64,000 nucleotides of DNA from Rhodomicrobium lacus (lineage in GTDB: Bacteria; Pseudomonadota; Alphaproteobacteria; Rhizobiales; Rhodomicrobiaceae): positions 496,001 through 560,000 of the forward strand of contig NZ_RZNF01000002.1 in NCBI RefSeq assembly GCF_003992725.1, read 5' to 3'. Under the pieces are notes generated by a model. The model saw only the letters and a program-made list of their open reading frames with translations, searched no databases and was not told the origin of the DNA. A program made the translations under genes and the position numbers. Below are positions 18,201-25,836 of this stretch, one piece after another; the stretch's first letter is position 1, and each line of letters starts with the position of its first letter.

Positions 18201-18869
18201 ATGTTTATATTCGAGCAGTTTCGCCGGAATGTCCTTCACCTGCAAGACATAATCGACGAAGCCTGTCGCCGCCGCGCTGCGCGGCATGCCAAGCTTGGCC
18301 TGATGTTCGACTTCGCCCTGTGCGATCGTGAGGCCGCCGTGTTCCTTGATCGAGACCAACCCGAGAGAGCCGTCGCTTCCGGTTCCGGAGAGGATCACGC
18401 AAACGGCATTCTCGCCCTGATCGCGAGCGAGGGAAAACATGAACGTATCGATCGGGCGGCGAATCCCACGTGGCGGCGCAGGTTTAATAACGACAAAACG
18501 TCCATTCGCGACGGTGAGGGTGGCGTTTGAAGGGATGACGAACACCTGGTTCGGCAGGACTTCGCTTCCGTCCACCGCCTCTGTCACAGGCATGGCGGTG
18601 GTCTTGCCCAGAATGTCTGCAAGCATGCTTTTGTGGTCGGGGGCAAGGTGCTGAACAAGCACGAAGACCATGCCGCTGTCGGACGGCATATTTTCGAAGA
18701 AGGTTTTGAACGCCTCCAGGCCGCCGACCGACGCCCCTACGCCGACGATGAGGGACGACGAGTTCTTGGCGAACCGTGGAGCGTGAAGGGAGTTGGTTTC
18801 CTCAGAGATCAATGAAGCCTTGTCTGAGGCGCCTGGGCCTTTTGCGCGGCGCGGCTTGTTCGCTGTCAC
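15291..18869 (-). CDS. Chimeric CheB-CheR-PAS-HWE histidine kinase
   Basis: A 1192-residue cytoplasmic signalling protein with no membrane span. Residues about 38-225 form a CheB methylesterase domain without a receiver domain (SLIVGVGASVGGLEA with the active Ser; LSGTGSDGSLG with the Asp). Residues about 245-510 are a CheR methyltransferase (VWVAGCATGEEAYSIA; SCRNLLIYL). A long Glu/Ser/Asn-rich coiled coil (about 680-760) precedes two PAS domains. The C-terminal HWE kinase has the phospho-acceptor motif ELDHRTKNTL and HELTTNAAKYGAL. Fusions of this kind are known in proteobacteria and are usually assigned to chemotaxis-like or light/stress signalling. It lies between prophage lysis genes and the integrase, and its composition is lower in GC than the tail genes. 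Confidence 0.92.
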   Translation of the reverse strand: MTANKPRRAKGPGASDKASLISEETNSLHAPRFAKNSSSLIVGVGASVGGLEAFKTFFENMPSDSGMVFVLVQHLAPDHKSMLADILGKTTAMPVTEAVDGSEVLPNQVFVIPSNATLTVANGRFVVIKPAPPRGIRRPIDTFMFSLARDQGENAVCVILSGTGSDGSLGLVSIKEHGGLTIAQGEVEHQAKLGMPRSAAATGFVDYVLQVKDIPAKLLEYKHHLVKAKAHKNAEGIREDAAKHLLEIAALLRNAVGHDFSEYKEKTFVRRIQRRMLVLHLDSIEDYLKELQGNPKELELLFRDLLIGVTQFFRDPAAFEALETKVIPGLVAGKGVDDQVRVWVAGCATGEEAYSIAILLMEAVAKLPSAPKIMIFATDIDDRAIAHARAGRYPRALLDSVSPQRLQRWFVRECDHYAVSPELRETIVFSVHNVLRDPPFSKLDLISCRNLLIYLDTALQDRLIPIFHYALRSSGYLFLGPSESIARQEHFFTEADKKHRLFARRNDTPAALPSLPLSSAASRGMIASAAGAPNRPAVESGIERGARRVMERYAPAHLLIDQKHQVISFSGQTGKYLDPQPGAASFNLFNLIQNALRPAVRSLLQKAAATGFRAVQENVPIEIAGKSDSINLIVEPVLPGVGQASHYIVIFQEIETLKEPAEARDKEDRSSGSRELEAELRAIRVRLQAALDEAEQANEDLKSANDEYQSLNEELQSSNEELESSKEEMQSINEELQTVNNELSEKNTILHRLNSDLQNLLESTDIAILFLDNDLCVRTFTAACTKLFHLREADRGRPVIEIASRLSYHAIEADVRRALAALSVVEREVHMPDNGTTFLMRVRPYRTLNGVVDGVVITFVDIFEQKRHQETLAFLAAIVESSDDAIIGHSLDGIISSWNTGAEKIFYYTAEEIVGKPLSTLVAPGEKDEIPGVLERVKTGEAVKCLETLLAAKDGRHIPMSITVSPVRNADGSIGAASIVARDVSETVRSERQRDLLMKELDHRTKNTLATVAAISRETARHATTLAEFADAFQSRLMALSKTHNLLTESHWKGASLRRIFASELSPYDQDCDNPRFTLDGESVNLTPGQAQMLGMAVHELTTNAAKYGALSTKSGRVEVTWSVDRSGAEEVARIQWVEIGGPPVKPPTRSGFGSELIEDGLSFETGSDVRLEFASAGLRCSIAMPLMRAEK

Positions 18870-19213
18870 GATATTTTGCCCTAGTTATTGGTTAAGATAG
18901 CGGCGCATAGATCAAGTTGATATTTATTATGATCCATAACCTTGTTGCATGCAAACAAGAGTAATCTTGAAGCCACTGCTATGGACGTTTCGTGAGCATA
19001 AAATTGTTATGTCACGACCAAGGTATGATTCAACCCTTTTCATCTTGGGCTGTGTAATTGGATTGTTGCGGCTTCTGGTTGATCTGGTCTTCCGTAGCAA
19101 CAAGAAGCGTGTCTTCCCCGAAACATTCTTCATGTCGTTCTCAGCCTCTTCCGGGCTACCTCAGAACGAGGTCTATGGACCCCGTCCGGAGATAAGTCTC
19201 TATCTCCGGACGG
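18870..19213. other. Intergenic region upstream of the hybrid kinase
   Basis: These 344 AT-leaning bases hold the likely promoter of the leftward kinase gene. They also contain a short rightward open frame (from ATG 18949) whose product would have one hydrophobic stretch (LFILGCVIGLLRLLVDLVF). That frame runs into the 3' end of the opposite gene and has no clear ribosome binding site, so I do not call it a gene. The right edge contains the strong hairpin listed separately. Confidence 0.4.
19182..19213 (-). terminator. Perfect 13-bp hairpin directly behind the stop of the gene at 19214
   Basis: CCGTCCGGAGATA (19182-19194) and TATCTCCGGACGG (19201-19213) are exact inverted copies around a six-base loop. 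The right arm ends at the base before the stop codon of the leftward gene. There is no T-run on either side, so it may be a stabilising or Rho-linked 3' hairpin rather than a classical terminator. A recombinase or regulator site is an alternative. Confidence 0.5.
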
Positions 19214-19531
19214 TCATGCGTCCTTCGTCGCCGGTCGCCGGTGCAGGCATTCGGTGAGATTAGCCAGACTTGCCTCAGCCGCCGCTGCGCGGTGAAGGGC
19301 TTCTTGAAGTTCGGTCCGCCCGCCTTCGAACGGGAAGCGACGCACTGCGGCTTCGTTCTGTTCGATGTAGGAGAGCAGCCGCATGTCATCGTCGTCGGCA
19401 CGCATTGGCACCGAGAGGCGTGGTTTGCTGGCGGGCGGAAGTTTCTCTCGGTCGCGACGAAACGAGCCGGAGATAAGCCGCAGCGCGATTTCGCGGGCCT
19501 CGCGGTGGGAGACGACAGTAGGCTTTTCCAT
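19214..19531 (-). CDS. Hypothetical protein of the integration module
   Basis: A 105-residue protein from ATG 19531 (MEKPTVVSHREAREIALRLI); an in-frame ATG at 19549 is possible. It is helical and charged, with an RRDREKL and DDDDMRLLSYIEQNE region and a C-terminal Ala-rich helix ending in RRPATKDA. It lies downstream of the AlpA-like gene on the same strand, so it probably belongs to the element's regulatory module. No known family was recognised. Confidence 0.5.
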   Translation of the reverse strand: MEKPTVVSHREAREIALRLISGSFRRDREKLPPASKPRLSVPMRADDDDMRLLSYIEQNEAAVRRFPFEGGRTELQEALHRAAAAEASLANLTECLHRRPATKDA

Positions 19532-19599
19532 AGGCATCAAAGTTTGCATACTGTAAACCTTCAGAGCGAAGAAAAAGCGAGCATAGTCGGCGCCCGCTT

Positions 19600-19800
19600 T
19601 CAGGTTGCCGTGCGCTGGGTGCCCATGAATTGGCGGACTTCCTCAACATCCCAGTAGCGGCGCTTGCGAATATAATACGGCTTCGGAAAGCCGAGGCATT
19701 CGGTTCGTAGCCAACGGTAGAGCGTTGAGTCTGAGACGTTGCCGCAAATCTCTCGGACGCGGGCGGAGGTGATCAGGTTCCCCTTTGGTGGGTTGGACAT
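19600..19800 (-). CDS. AlpA-like helix-turn-helix regulator / excisionase
   Basis: A 66-residue protein from ATG 19800 (MSNPPKGNLITSARVREICG), chosen because GAGGCAG lies just upstream; the frame is open back to 19854. The core VSDSTLYRWLRTECLGFPKP followed by RRYWDVEEVRQF is the winged helix-turn-helix of AlpA and phage excisionase proteins (S-x-S-T-x-Y-R-W, then F-P-K-P and a W-D-x-x-E-V tail). Known members control integrase expression or act as a recombination directionality factor. It sits next to the integrase, as expected. Confidence 0.8.
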   Translation of the reverse strand: MSNPPKGNLITSARVREICGNVSDSTLYRWLRTECLGFPKPYYIRKRRYWDVEEVRQFMGTQRTAT

Positions 19801-19864
19801 ATCTGCCTCATATTGTATCGTTCCATTGCAAATAGATGTGACAAGGTTTGCCATATGTCAACGA

Positions 19865-21160
19865 TTATCCGTGGAGCGGCGCGACATTTGCCATAGACGG
19901 CGCTACGCCTTCCACCTCGGCGACATGCTTCGCCCATAGGGCGAGCGCAGCCTTCTTCTCAGCGAAGTAGGCGTGGCGATTGTAGATCCCAGCGACACCA
20001 GCCTTCGCGCCCGACACGTGGTTCAGCACAGCTTCGATGACGTGAGGCTGCACGCCGAGGCCTGCCATGCCTGTGGCCGTCGAGCGGCGCAGGTCATGCC
20101 ATGTCCAACGAGGGAGGGCCTGAATCTTCTCCGGGTCTTCCCCGAGTTCGGCGGCTTCCTTGCGCGCGATGGCGAGCATGGCCGCGTCGAGTCGCTCCTT
20201 GGCGTCGGAAAAAGCAACAAGGGGGGTGCCTCCGGTGACCGTGAACGCGAGCCCGTGCTCGCCAATGCGAGGCATGTCCGCCAGCATCTTAGCGGCGTCG
20301 CGGGGCAGGGGAAGAAGTAACGGGCGGCCGTTCTTTGTGCGTTCGCCGGGGATTTCCCAGCGCGGATCGGCCGTGTCGAGCCCGGTGAACTCCACCCATG
20401 GTGCGGATGCCACCTCGTTGCGACGCGCTCCGGTATAGATCAATAAACGTACAAACTCACGCCAAGGAGTTCCCAAGGCACTCGAGGCAGCGAGCACGGC
20501 GCCGAGTTCATCGTCGCTGAGAACGCGCTCACGCGATGATCGAGGGGAGGGGGGTCTAAGCTTCTCGAAAGGTGAATGTTCGTAGCCCGGCAGATCACGG
20601 GCGAGCGCCCAGGAGAAGAGCGCGCGTGCCTTGGCAAATACTTGGTTTGCTGTCGCCGCGTGCCCGCGTTCCATCAGCGGGTCGGTAAGCCGCAATATGT
20701 CTCTTCGGGTGACGCTTTCAATTCGGCGGCCGCCCCATGCCTTCACCACATGCTGGCGCAAGGTGCGCTCGACCTCGGCCCCTGACTTCAATTTGCGGAC
20801 GTGGCGCTGGACGTAGGCGTCGACCACATTTTCTATCAGGTTCGCCGATGCCCGCCTCTCCTCCATGGCCGCAAGGCGGGTGGCCCGTTCTGCTTTTTTC
20901 TGCTCTGCCGGTTCGACGCCTTGGCGGACGAGCTTCATGGCGTTGCGAGCTCGTTCCCGGGCTTCCGTCAATGATAGGTCAGAGCACGGCCCGAGCGTCA
21001 CCTTTCCGAAGCGCTTTCCGAATCGATAACGCACCACGAACGATTTCGAGCCGGATGGACGCACTACGATGCGGAGACCCGATTCCACGTCGCTGAGCTC
21101 GTAGGCTTTATCTTTCGGTTTGAGCGCGGTGATTGCTGTCGCTGTGAGTTTGATGGCCAT
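19865..21160 (-). CDS. int: P4-type tyrosine recombinase (site-specific integrase)
   Basis: A 431-residue integrase. The N-terminal arm-binding domain of the DUF4102 type begins LTATAITALKPKDKAYELSD. A SAM-like core-binding domain follows, and the catalytic domain shows R (IYTGARRNE), K (ERTKNGRPL), HxxR (WHDLRRSTA), the second His (LNHVSG) and the nucleophilic Tyr in IYNRHAY. Such enzymes integrate prophages and genomic islands, often into tRNA genes. No tRNA was recognised nearby, so the attachment site is undefined. It marks the right end of the mobile region. Confidence 0.95.
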   Translation of the reverse strand: MAIKLTATAITALKPKDKAYELSDVESGLRIVVRPSGSKSFVVRYRFGKRFGKVTLGPCSDLSLTEARERARNAMKLVRQGVEPAEQKKAERATRLAAMEERRASANLIENVVDAYVQRHVRKLKSGAEVERTLRQHVVKAWGGRRIESVTRRDILRLTDPLMERGHAATANQVFAKARALFSWALARDLPGYEHSPFEKLRPPSPRSSRERVLSDDELGAVLAASSALGTPWREFVRLLIYTGARRNEVASAPWVEFTGLDTADPRWEIPGERTKNGRPLLLPLPRDAAKMLADMPRIGEHGLAFTVTGGTPLVAFSDAKERLDAAMLAIARKEAAELGEDPEKIQALPRWTWHDLRRSTATGMAGLGVQPHVIEAVLNHVSGAKAGVAGIYNRHAYFAEKKAALALWAKHVAEVEGVAPSMANVAPLHG

Positions 21161-21325
21161 GCTTCCGCCGTGTACCTAGCCATCCAAGGTGCACTCTAAG
21201 GTAAACATTTATCCCGGCTAGGTCGGTGCCGTCAGCCATACCATAACCGGCTATCGCGGCTCAATAACGATGATATTGCAGGATAATTTGTGACCATTAG
21301 CGGAATGCATGAAACAAAACGAAAT

Positions 21326-21358
21326 CCGCCCCTTCCTCTCGCGGGGAGAAAGGGGCGG
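21326..21358 (-). terminator. Terminator-like hairpin behind the Cys-rich-repeat gene
   Basis: CCGCCCCTT (21326-21334) pairs with AAGGGGCGG (21350-21358), with a nested TCTC/GAGA stem inside. Read leftward, the stem is followed by a T-rich run (ATTTCGTTTTGTTTC), as in a factor-independent terminator. It lies 52 bases beyond the stop of the leftward gene at 21411 and also shields it from the integrase region. Confidence 0.65.
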
Positions 21359-21410
21359 CAGCCCAGCCGGCTAATCGGGTCGCTCCGCGCAACGCGCGGC
21401 GGTGCGAAAT

Positions 21411-21953
21411 CTATTTGATCGGATCGCCGTCATCGTCCGGCCCTTCATCCCCGTCCGAGTCGTAGGCGGGCGGGGGAGGGGGCGTAACATCCCGATAACG
21501 CTCGCCGCCGAAGCGTTCCTCGCGGGAGAAGCGGTCGTAACCGCTGTAATAGCTGTAGTCGCGGCGCGGCGACGAATAAGGCAGGTTCGCGATCACGACG
21601 CGGCGGCATTCGGAATTCAGGCTCTCGATGCGGTCGCCGAGGCATTCCACGATCTTTCCGCCGCCGGGCTGAACGCCGTTGCAGAAGCGGCGATAGTCCG
21701 GCATGCACACTTCAATGGCATAGGCGAACTTGATCGCCTTGAGGCAGCCGGGATTGAGCTGCGCCTCGTTGTCGAGCAGACAGCGGCCAACCCGGCCCTC
21801 GCCGGGAAGAACATCGGAACAAAGCCGATGATAATCGGGCCGACAGGTCTGCATGACGCTGTCGAGAATTTCGGGCGGCAGGTCGGCTGCGGCGGCCGCC
21901 GATGAGCCGGCAACCAGACCGGCGAGAAACACGTATTTTGCGGGCTTGAACAT
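21411..21953 (-). CDS. Exported cysteine-rich-repeat protein
   Basis: A 180-residue protein from ATG 21953 with a GGAG ribosome binding site. The N-terminus is a signal peptide (MFKPAKYVFLAGLVAGSSAA, cleavage near AAAA-D). Two repeats follow (CRPDYHRLCSDVLPGEGRVG and CMPDYRRFCNGVQPGGGKIV), each C-x5-6-C...C with a G-rich loop and a later Cys. This resembles the cysteine-rich repeat of Golgi glycoprotein GLG1, which also occurs in many alphaproteobacterial periplasmic proteins. The C-terminal tail is Tyr/Arg-rich and then Pro/Asp-rich. It is probably periplasmic and disulphide-bonded. Molecular role unknown. Confidence 0.8.
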   Translation of the reverse strand: MFKPAKYVFLAGLVAGSSAAAAADLPPEILDSVMQTCRPDYHRLCSDVLPGEGRVGRCLLDNEAQLNPGCLKAIKFAYAIEVCMPDYRRFCNGVQPGGGKIVECLGDRIESLNSECRRVVIANLPYSSPRRDYSYYSGYDRFSREERFGGERYRDVTPPPPPAYDSDGDEGPDDDGDPIK

Positions 21954-22333
21954 CGAAGTCTCCGGGCGCGCGCGCCTCAACCGGCGCGAGCGAATCTGAG
22001 CGTAATGAATGCCAGAAAATTCCGGCTGGAATTCGCCGTAACGAAGGCTAAACGTGTTGGCGGCGGTGCGAAGGCGCAACGGACTGTAACGGGATGTAAC
22101 GCGTGCTGAATGGCCGTTCATGATCCCGTGCCATGCCGCGTGACGGATGCGAAAGAGGCGCGCTGCCGGCGTTGCAGGGCCACACCGGCCGGGCGTCCAC
22201 TTCCCGACAACGCACGCGCTATCGGCGGGCCGGCTCGGGCGAAGACCTGCGCGACATGACACCCGACAAACCTTGACTTCTGGGGATAATCCGGCTTGGC
22301 TGAAGGCCCTCCTTCACGATTTCAAGGTCTTTC
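21954..22333. promoter_or_regulatory. Divergent intergenic region with TGTAACG direct repeats
   Basis: This 380-base gap separates the leftward Cys-rich-repeat gene from the rightward DUF2141 gene and must hold both promoters. It contains a small inverted repeat AATTCC-ggct-GGAATT (22018-22033). Two direct TGTAACG copies (22085-22091 and 22095-22101) start ten bases apart, one helical turn, with a third GTAACG about 50 bases to the left. That spacing is typical of response-regulator sites, but the cognate regulator is unknown. No gene was seen. Confidence 0.35.
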
Positions 22334-22783
22334 ATGTCAGTGCGTATTCTTCCGGCGGCCGTGGCTGCGTTTTTCGGCTGCGGTCTGGCGAGTGCCGCCG
22401 CCGCCGACCTGACGATCGTCATCGACGGGCTTCGGTCCGACAGGGGCGAGGTCAAGCTCTGCGTTTTCTCGGCCGAGACATCCAACAAGGCCGTTTTTCC
22501 CGATTGTGTCACGGGGCGGCCGGTGAAGCAGGGCAGCGCCATCATTCGCGGCGGCAGGGTCGTGGTGACGTACAGCGGCCTAAAGCCGGGCGTCTACGCG
22601 GTGGCGTCCATTCACGATGAGAACGGCGACGGCAAGCTCGACACCAATATTGTCGGCATCCCGACCGAGGGCATCGGCGTTTCTAACAACCCGATGCTCT
22701 ACGGCAAGCCGGAATTCGCCAAAAGCGCCTTTGAAATCGCGGGCGACACGCGCGTCGCAATCACCGCAAAATATTTCTTCTAA
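22334..22783 (+). CDS. Periplasmic DUF2141 family protein
   Basis: A 149-residue protein with a signal peptide (SVRILPAAVAAFFGCGLASA, cut near AAAA-D). The mature part is an all-beta DUF2141 domain: LTIVIDGLRSDRGEVKLCVF at the start, then GLKPGVYAVASIHDENGDGK, in which the HDENGDGKLD loop resembles a metal-binding turn, and a NNPMLYGKPEF ending. Members are small exported proteins of unknown function. The gene is apparently monocistronic. A palindromic repeat (22785-22930) begins two to seven bases behind the stop. Confidence 0.8.
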   Translation: MSVRILPAAVAAFFGCGLASAAAADLTIVIDGLRSDRGEVKLCVFSAETSNKAVFPDCVTGRPVKQGSAIIRGGRVVVTYSGLKPGVYAVASIHDENGDGKLDTNIVGIPTEGIGVSNNPMLYGKPEFAKSAFEIAGDTRVAITAKYFF

Positions 22784-22784
22784 T

Positions 22785-22930
22785 TGAGCAATTCGACATT
22801 TGAGACCTGGTTGCTGCTGCTTTCGCTCAAATGTCGAATTCAAAAGCTCCACCGGTTGCCAGGGTTCTTTCGATTCCGACATTTGCTCGCCAGCGTGCTG
22901 CAAACGGATGCAAACGTCGGAATTCCACCA
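22785..22930. repeat. Composite palindromic repeat, copy A (modules 2 and 1)
   Basis: Module 2 is a perfect 15-bp inverted repeat, AATTCGACATTTGAG (22790-22804) and CTCAAATGTCGAATT (22826-22840). Module 1 is CCGACATTTGC (22876-22886) with GCAAACGTCGG (22910-22920), one mismatch. A CCACC-G-TT... linker joins them. The reverse complement matches copy C (59105-59256) along its length, and module 1 matches copy B (54084-54156). It begins just downstream of the DUF2141 stop. Confidence 0.85.
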
Positions 22931-23034
22931 GGCGCATCCGCATTGATCGACTCAATCGGCGGGCAGCACCGTCAGACGCCACGCCCTGAAACCGCGCGGA
23001 GGAGCGCCAGGCGGTTTTTTTGCTGCGCCGCCGC

Positions 23035-23988
23035 CTACTGAGAGGCCGCCTTTTCTTCGGCACGGTTTTTGACGAGCGACAGCCCGATCGATCCGAAGAT
23101 CAGAAGCGCCGTAACGCCAAGCGCCCATTCGGTCGGGATGTCCGGCAATTCTTCGGGATAGTTGAAGATCATCTTGATGCCGATGAACACAAGCGTGAGG
23201 GAGAGCCCGTATTTCAGATAGCGGAACTTGTCCACCATCCCGCGCAGCGCAAAGAACAGGGCGCGAAGGCCGAGGATCGCGAACACGTTTGAAGTGTAGA
23301 CGATGAACGGGTCCCGCGTGATCGCGAAGATCGCCGGGATCGAATCGAGGGCGAAGACGATATCGGTGATGTTCAGCACGATGAGCACAAGAAACAGCGG
23401 CGTTGCCACGCGCTTGCCGGTGCCGGAGAGCCGAACGAAGAACCGTTCGCCGTGATATTCGGTCGTCATTGGCAGCACGCGCCGTGTCCATCTCACGATG
23501 CGGCTGTTTTCGAGGTCGACGGCCTCCTCGCCGGACGCCATCGTCTTGAAGCCGGTATAGACGAGGAACGCGCCGAGGAAGAGCACGGTGAAGTGGAAGT
23601 TTTCGATCAGCGCATAGCCCGCGAGAATGAACGCCCCGCGCAGCACGAGAGCGGCGAGAATACCCCACAGGAGCACCCGCATCTGCAAATGCGACGGCAC
23701 CTGAAAATAGGTAAAGATGATGACGAACACCAGAATGTTGTCCATCGACAGGGCGTATTCGATGAAGTAGCCGGTCAGGAATTCGACCGCTTTCTGGTTG
23801 CCGAACTCGAAATAGATCCAGGCGTTGAAGCAGAGCGCGAGCGCGATATAGCCCGCGGTCATGATCAACGCCTCCCGCACGGGAATAGCGCGCGCCTTCC
23901 TGTGGAACAGGCCGAGATCGGCGGCGAGGATCGTGAGAATGAGGGCCGTGAATCCAAGCCACGCCCAGATGGAATGCTCTTCAAACAT
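23035..23988 (-). CDS. TerC/Alx-family integral membrane metal-ion transporter
   Basis: A 317-residue TerC-family protein with about eight or nine membrane spans. Conserved acidic residues sit inside the spans: LAADLGLF, YALSMDNILVFVIIF and NITDIVFALDSIPAIFAI, the last two being the family hallmarks. Relatives export manganese (Alx, YceF-like) or contribute to tellurite resistance. The gene is apparently alone, and a palindromic repeat lies behind its 3' end. I looked for the manganese riboswitch often linked to this family and did not find it with confidence. The precise substrate remains inferred. Confidence 0.9.
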   Translation of the reverse strand: MFEEHSIWAWLGFTALILTILAADLGLFHRKARAIPVREALIMTAGYIALALCFNAWIYFEFGNQKAVEFLTGYFIEYALSMDNILVFVIIFTYFQVPSHLQMRVLLWGILAALVLRGAFILAGYALIENFHFTVLFLGAFLVYTGFKTMASGEEAVDLENSRIVRWTRRVLPMTTEYHGERFFVRLSGTGKRVATPLFLVLIVLNITDIVFALDSIPAIFAITRDPFIVYTSNVFAILGLRALFFALRGMVDKFRYLKYGLSLTLVFIGIKMIFNYPEELPDIPTEWALGVTALLIFGSIGLSLVKNRAEEKAASQ

Positions 23989-24276
23989 CGAAACGAGGAT
24001 CCTTTAATAAGGGCACGCGTTCACGGTTGCTTCAGTTCGTCTTATCCGAGAAGCGCTTAAGCGACGCCTGACTGCCGTCCGGATCGCGGATTGAGGGCCT
24101 GCAAAATCGCGGCGGTCGGACGAGACGAACGGGGCGAACAAATCCGCGAGACACCGATTAACACGGCGGTCGTCTTGTCGCTCCCTGAATTGGGTGCCGC
24201 GATGGTGACCTTCCAGTTCCACCGCGACCTATCCAGACCATGGGATGAATAAGGCTGGAAATCGGCTGAATTGTGG

Positions 24277-25503
24277 TCAATTAGTGGCGGGGCCAAAAAC
24301 CAGAACGGCGTTGAGCCCTCCGAAGGCAAAGGAGTTGGACATTGTGTAGCCGAGAGCGCGATGGCGTCCTTCGTTCGGCACATAGTCGAGGTCGCAGCCT
24401 TCGCCCGGTTCATCGAGCCCGATGGTTGCCGGAATGAAGCCGTCCCGCATCGCCTGCACGCAGACCACCGCTTCCAGGCCTCCGCCCGCACCGAGGCAAT
24501 GGCCGTGCATCGATTTCGTTGAAGACACCGCGAGGCTGTCCGCATGCGCGCCGAAAACCTTGCGAATGGCGCGCGTTTCGTTGATGTCGTTCGCGGCCGT
24601 GGCGGTGCCGTGGGCGTTGAGATAGTCGATGTCGCCCGGCGAGAGCCTCGCGTCGTCGAGCGCGATCTGCATCGCCCGCGTCGGACCTTCGATATCGGGG
24701 TTGACCATGTCGGCGGCGTCGGAGGTCATGCCGAAGCCCAGCACTTCGCCGAGCACCGCCGCGCCGCGCGCTCTCGCATGCTCCAGGTCTTCGAGCAGGA
24801 GGATGCCCGCGCCCTCGGCGATCACCGTGCCGTTGCGCCGACTGGAAAAGGGGAAGCATCCTTCCGGCGAAAGCACGCGCATCGCTTGCCAGGCCCGCAT
24901 GCAGCCGTAATTGAGCGACGCCTCCGACGCGCCCGCGACCGCCACATTCACCAGGCCGGAGCGGATCATCTGGAAGGCGAGGCCGATCGCATGCGCCGCC
25001 GTCGAGCAGGCGCTGACCGTGCCGAACACCGGCCCCGTAATGCCGTGCTCGATGCTGATATGCGCGGGCGACGAACTGCTGATAGTCTTCAGGAGCGTGA
25101 GAGGGTGCGTCGCCTTCTTTTTATGAACGAAGATGTCTTCGTATGCCTTTTCCTGTGTCGTAAGCCCGCCCCCGCCGGACCCGACGATGCATGCTGCCCG
25201 TTCGCCGAGCGGACCTTCAAGCCCGGACTGGCGCACGGCCTCCCACGCGGCAGCGCAGGCGTATTGGGTGAAGCGGTCGGAAAGCTGCGCGCCCCGGCTC
25301 TTGCATAGCTCGCGCGCATCGAAGTTTTTCACCTCGCCGCCGATGGTGATGTAAAGGTCTTGCAACGGGAAACCGGCCAGCGGCGCGATGCCGTTCTCGC
25401 CTGCCTTGATCGCGTCCCAGAATTTCTCCACGCCCGTGCCGAGAGCCGAGACGACGCCCGTCCCCGTGATCGCCACGCGGCGACCGCTATTCCTCTCGCT
25501 CAT
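24277..25503 (-). CDS. Beta-ketoacyl-ACP synthase, FabF/NodE-like
   Basis: A 408-residue condensing enzyme with the Cys-His-His triad: C166 in GTVSACSTAAHA, H298 in LNAHGTATAAND and H333 in KSMHGHCLGAGGG. It extends acyl chains by decarboxylative condensation with malonyl-ACP. It forms an operon with the dedicated ACP at 25567. The pair stands apart from any fab cluster and is divergent from an acyl-CoA ligase, which suggests a specialised lipid or acyl product rather than bulk fatty-acid synthesis. This last point is inference. Start MSERNSGRRVAITGTG is supported by family alignment. Confidence 0.88.
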   Translation of the reverse strand: MSERNSGRRVAITGTGVVSALGTGVEKFWDAIKAGENGIAPLAGFPLQDLYITIGGEVKNFDARELCKSRGAQLSDRFTQYACAAAWEAVRQSGLEGPLGERAACIVGSGGGGLTTQEKAYEDIFVHKKKATHPLTLLKTISSSSPAHISIEHGITGPVFGTVSACSTAAHAIGLAFQMIRSGLVNVAVAGASEASLNYGCMRAWQAMRVLSPEGCFPFSSRRNGTVIAEGAGILLLEDLEHARARGAAVLGEVLGFGMTSDAADMVNPDIEGPTRAMQIALDDARLSPGDIDYLNAHGTATAANDINETRAIRKVFGAHADSLAVSSTKSMHGHCLGAGGGLEAVVCVQAMRDGFIPATIGLDEPGEGCDLDYVPNEGRHRALGYTMSNSFAFGGLNAVLVFGPATN

Positions 25504-25536
25504 TCGGGACTCCCCCAGGACTGACAGATGGGCGGG

Positions 25537-25560
25537 AGCGCGGCCCGGTCCGGCCGCGCT
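25537..25560 (-). promoter_or_regulatory. GC-rich hairpin between ACP and ketosynthase genes
   Basis: AGCGCGGCC (25537-25545) and GGCCGCGCT (25552-25560) form a perfect nine-base stem with a six-base loop, seven bases behind the ACP stop and ahead of the ketosynthase start. No T-run follows on the transcribed strand. It could reduce read-through or protect the ACP message, giving more ACP than ketosynthase. Confidence 0.5.
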
Positions 25561-25566
25561 GGGCCG

Positions 25567-25836
25567 TCAAGCCGCCGCGCCCGACGCGTTCTGCGATGCG
25601 AGCACCGCCGTGACCTTGTCGACCACCGAGCCGACCGTGGCGAAATCTGCCACTTCCTCGTTGGCGTTGTATGGAATTTGAATTCCGAAAGTATCCTCGA
25701 TATCGAAAACGATAACGGCAAGATCCAGCGACTCGATTTCAAGATCGGTCAGCCTGGTGTCGAGGGTTATCTCTTTCTCCGGATGGCGCATGTTCTTGCG
25801 CAGGATTGCTATGATTTTTTCGGCGACGTCGTCCAT
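25567..25836 (-). CDS. Acyl carrier protein
   Basis: An 89-residue ACP from ATG 25836 (MDDVAEKIIAILRKNMRHPE), with GGGAGCC upstream; the frame extends to 25866, but that start is weaker. The phosphopantetheine attachment site is S36 in LEIESLDLA, where Glu replaces the Asp of the usual DSL motif. It is acidic and helical, with a C-terminal Ala-rich tail. It presumably carries the growing acyl chain for the ketosynthase directly downstream. The divergence from standard fatty-acid ACPs suggests a dedicated pathway. Confidence 0.88.
   Translation of the reverse strand: MDDVAEKIIAILRKNMRHPEKEITLDTRLTDLEIESLDLAVIVFDIEDTFGIQIPYNANEEVADFATVGSVVDKVTAVLASQNASGAAA

Noticed and set aside
18949-19257. 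Rightward 102-residue frame with one hydrophobic stretch
   Set aside because: No clear ribosome binding site, and it overlaps the 3' end of the better-supported leftward gene and its hairpin.
21161-21410. tRNA gene or attachment core next to the integrase
   Set aside because: No cloverleaf or T-loop sequence was recognised and the other prophage end is outside the window, so direct repeats cannot be tested.
23989-24276. Possible manganese (yybP-ykoY) riboswitch upstream of terC
   Set aside because: The conserved internal loop sequences could not be matched; only general GC-rich structure is present.
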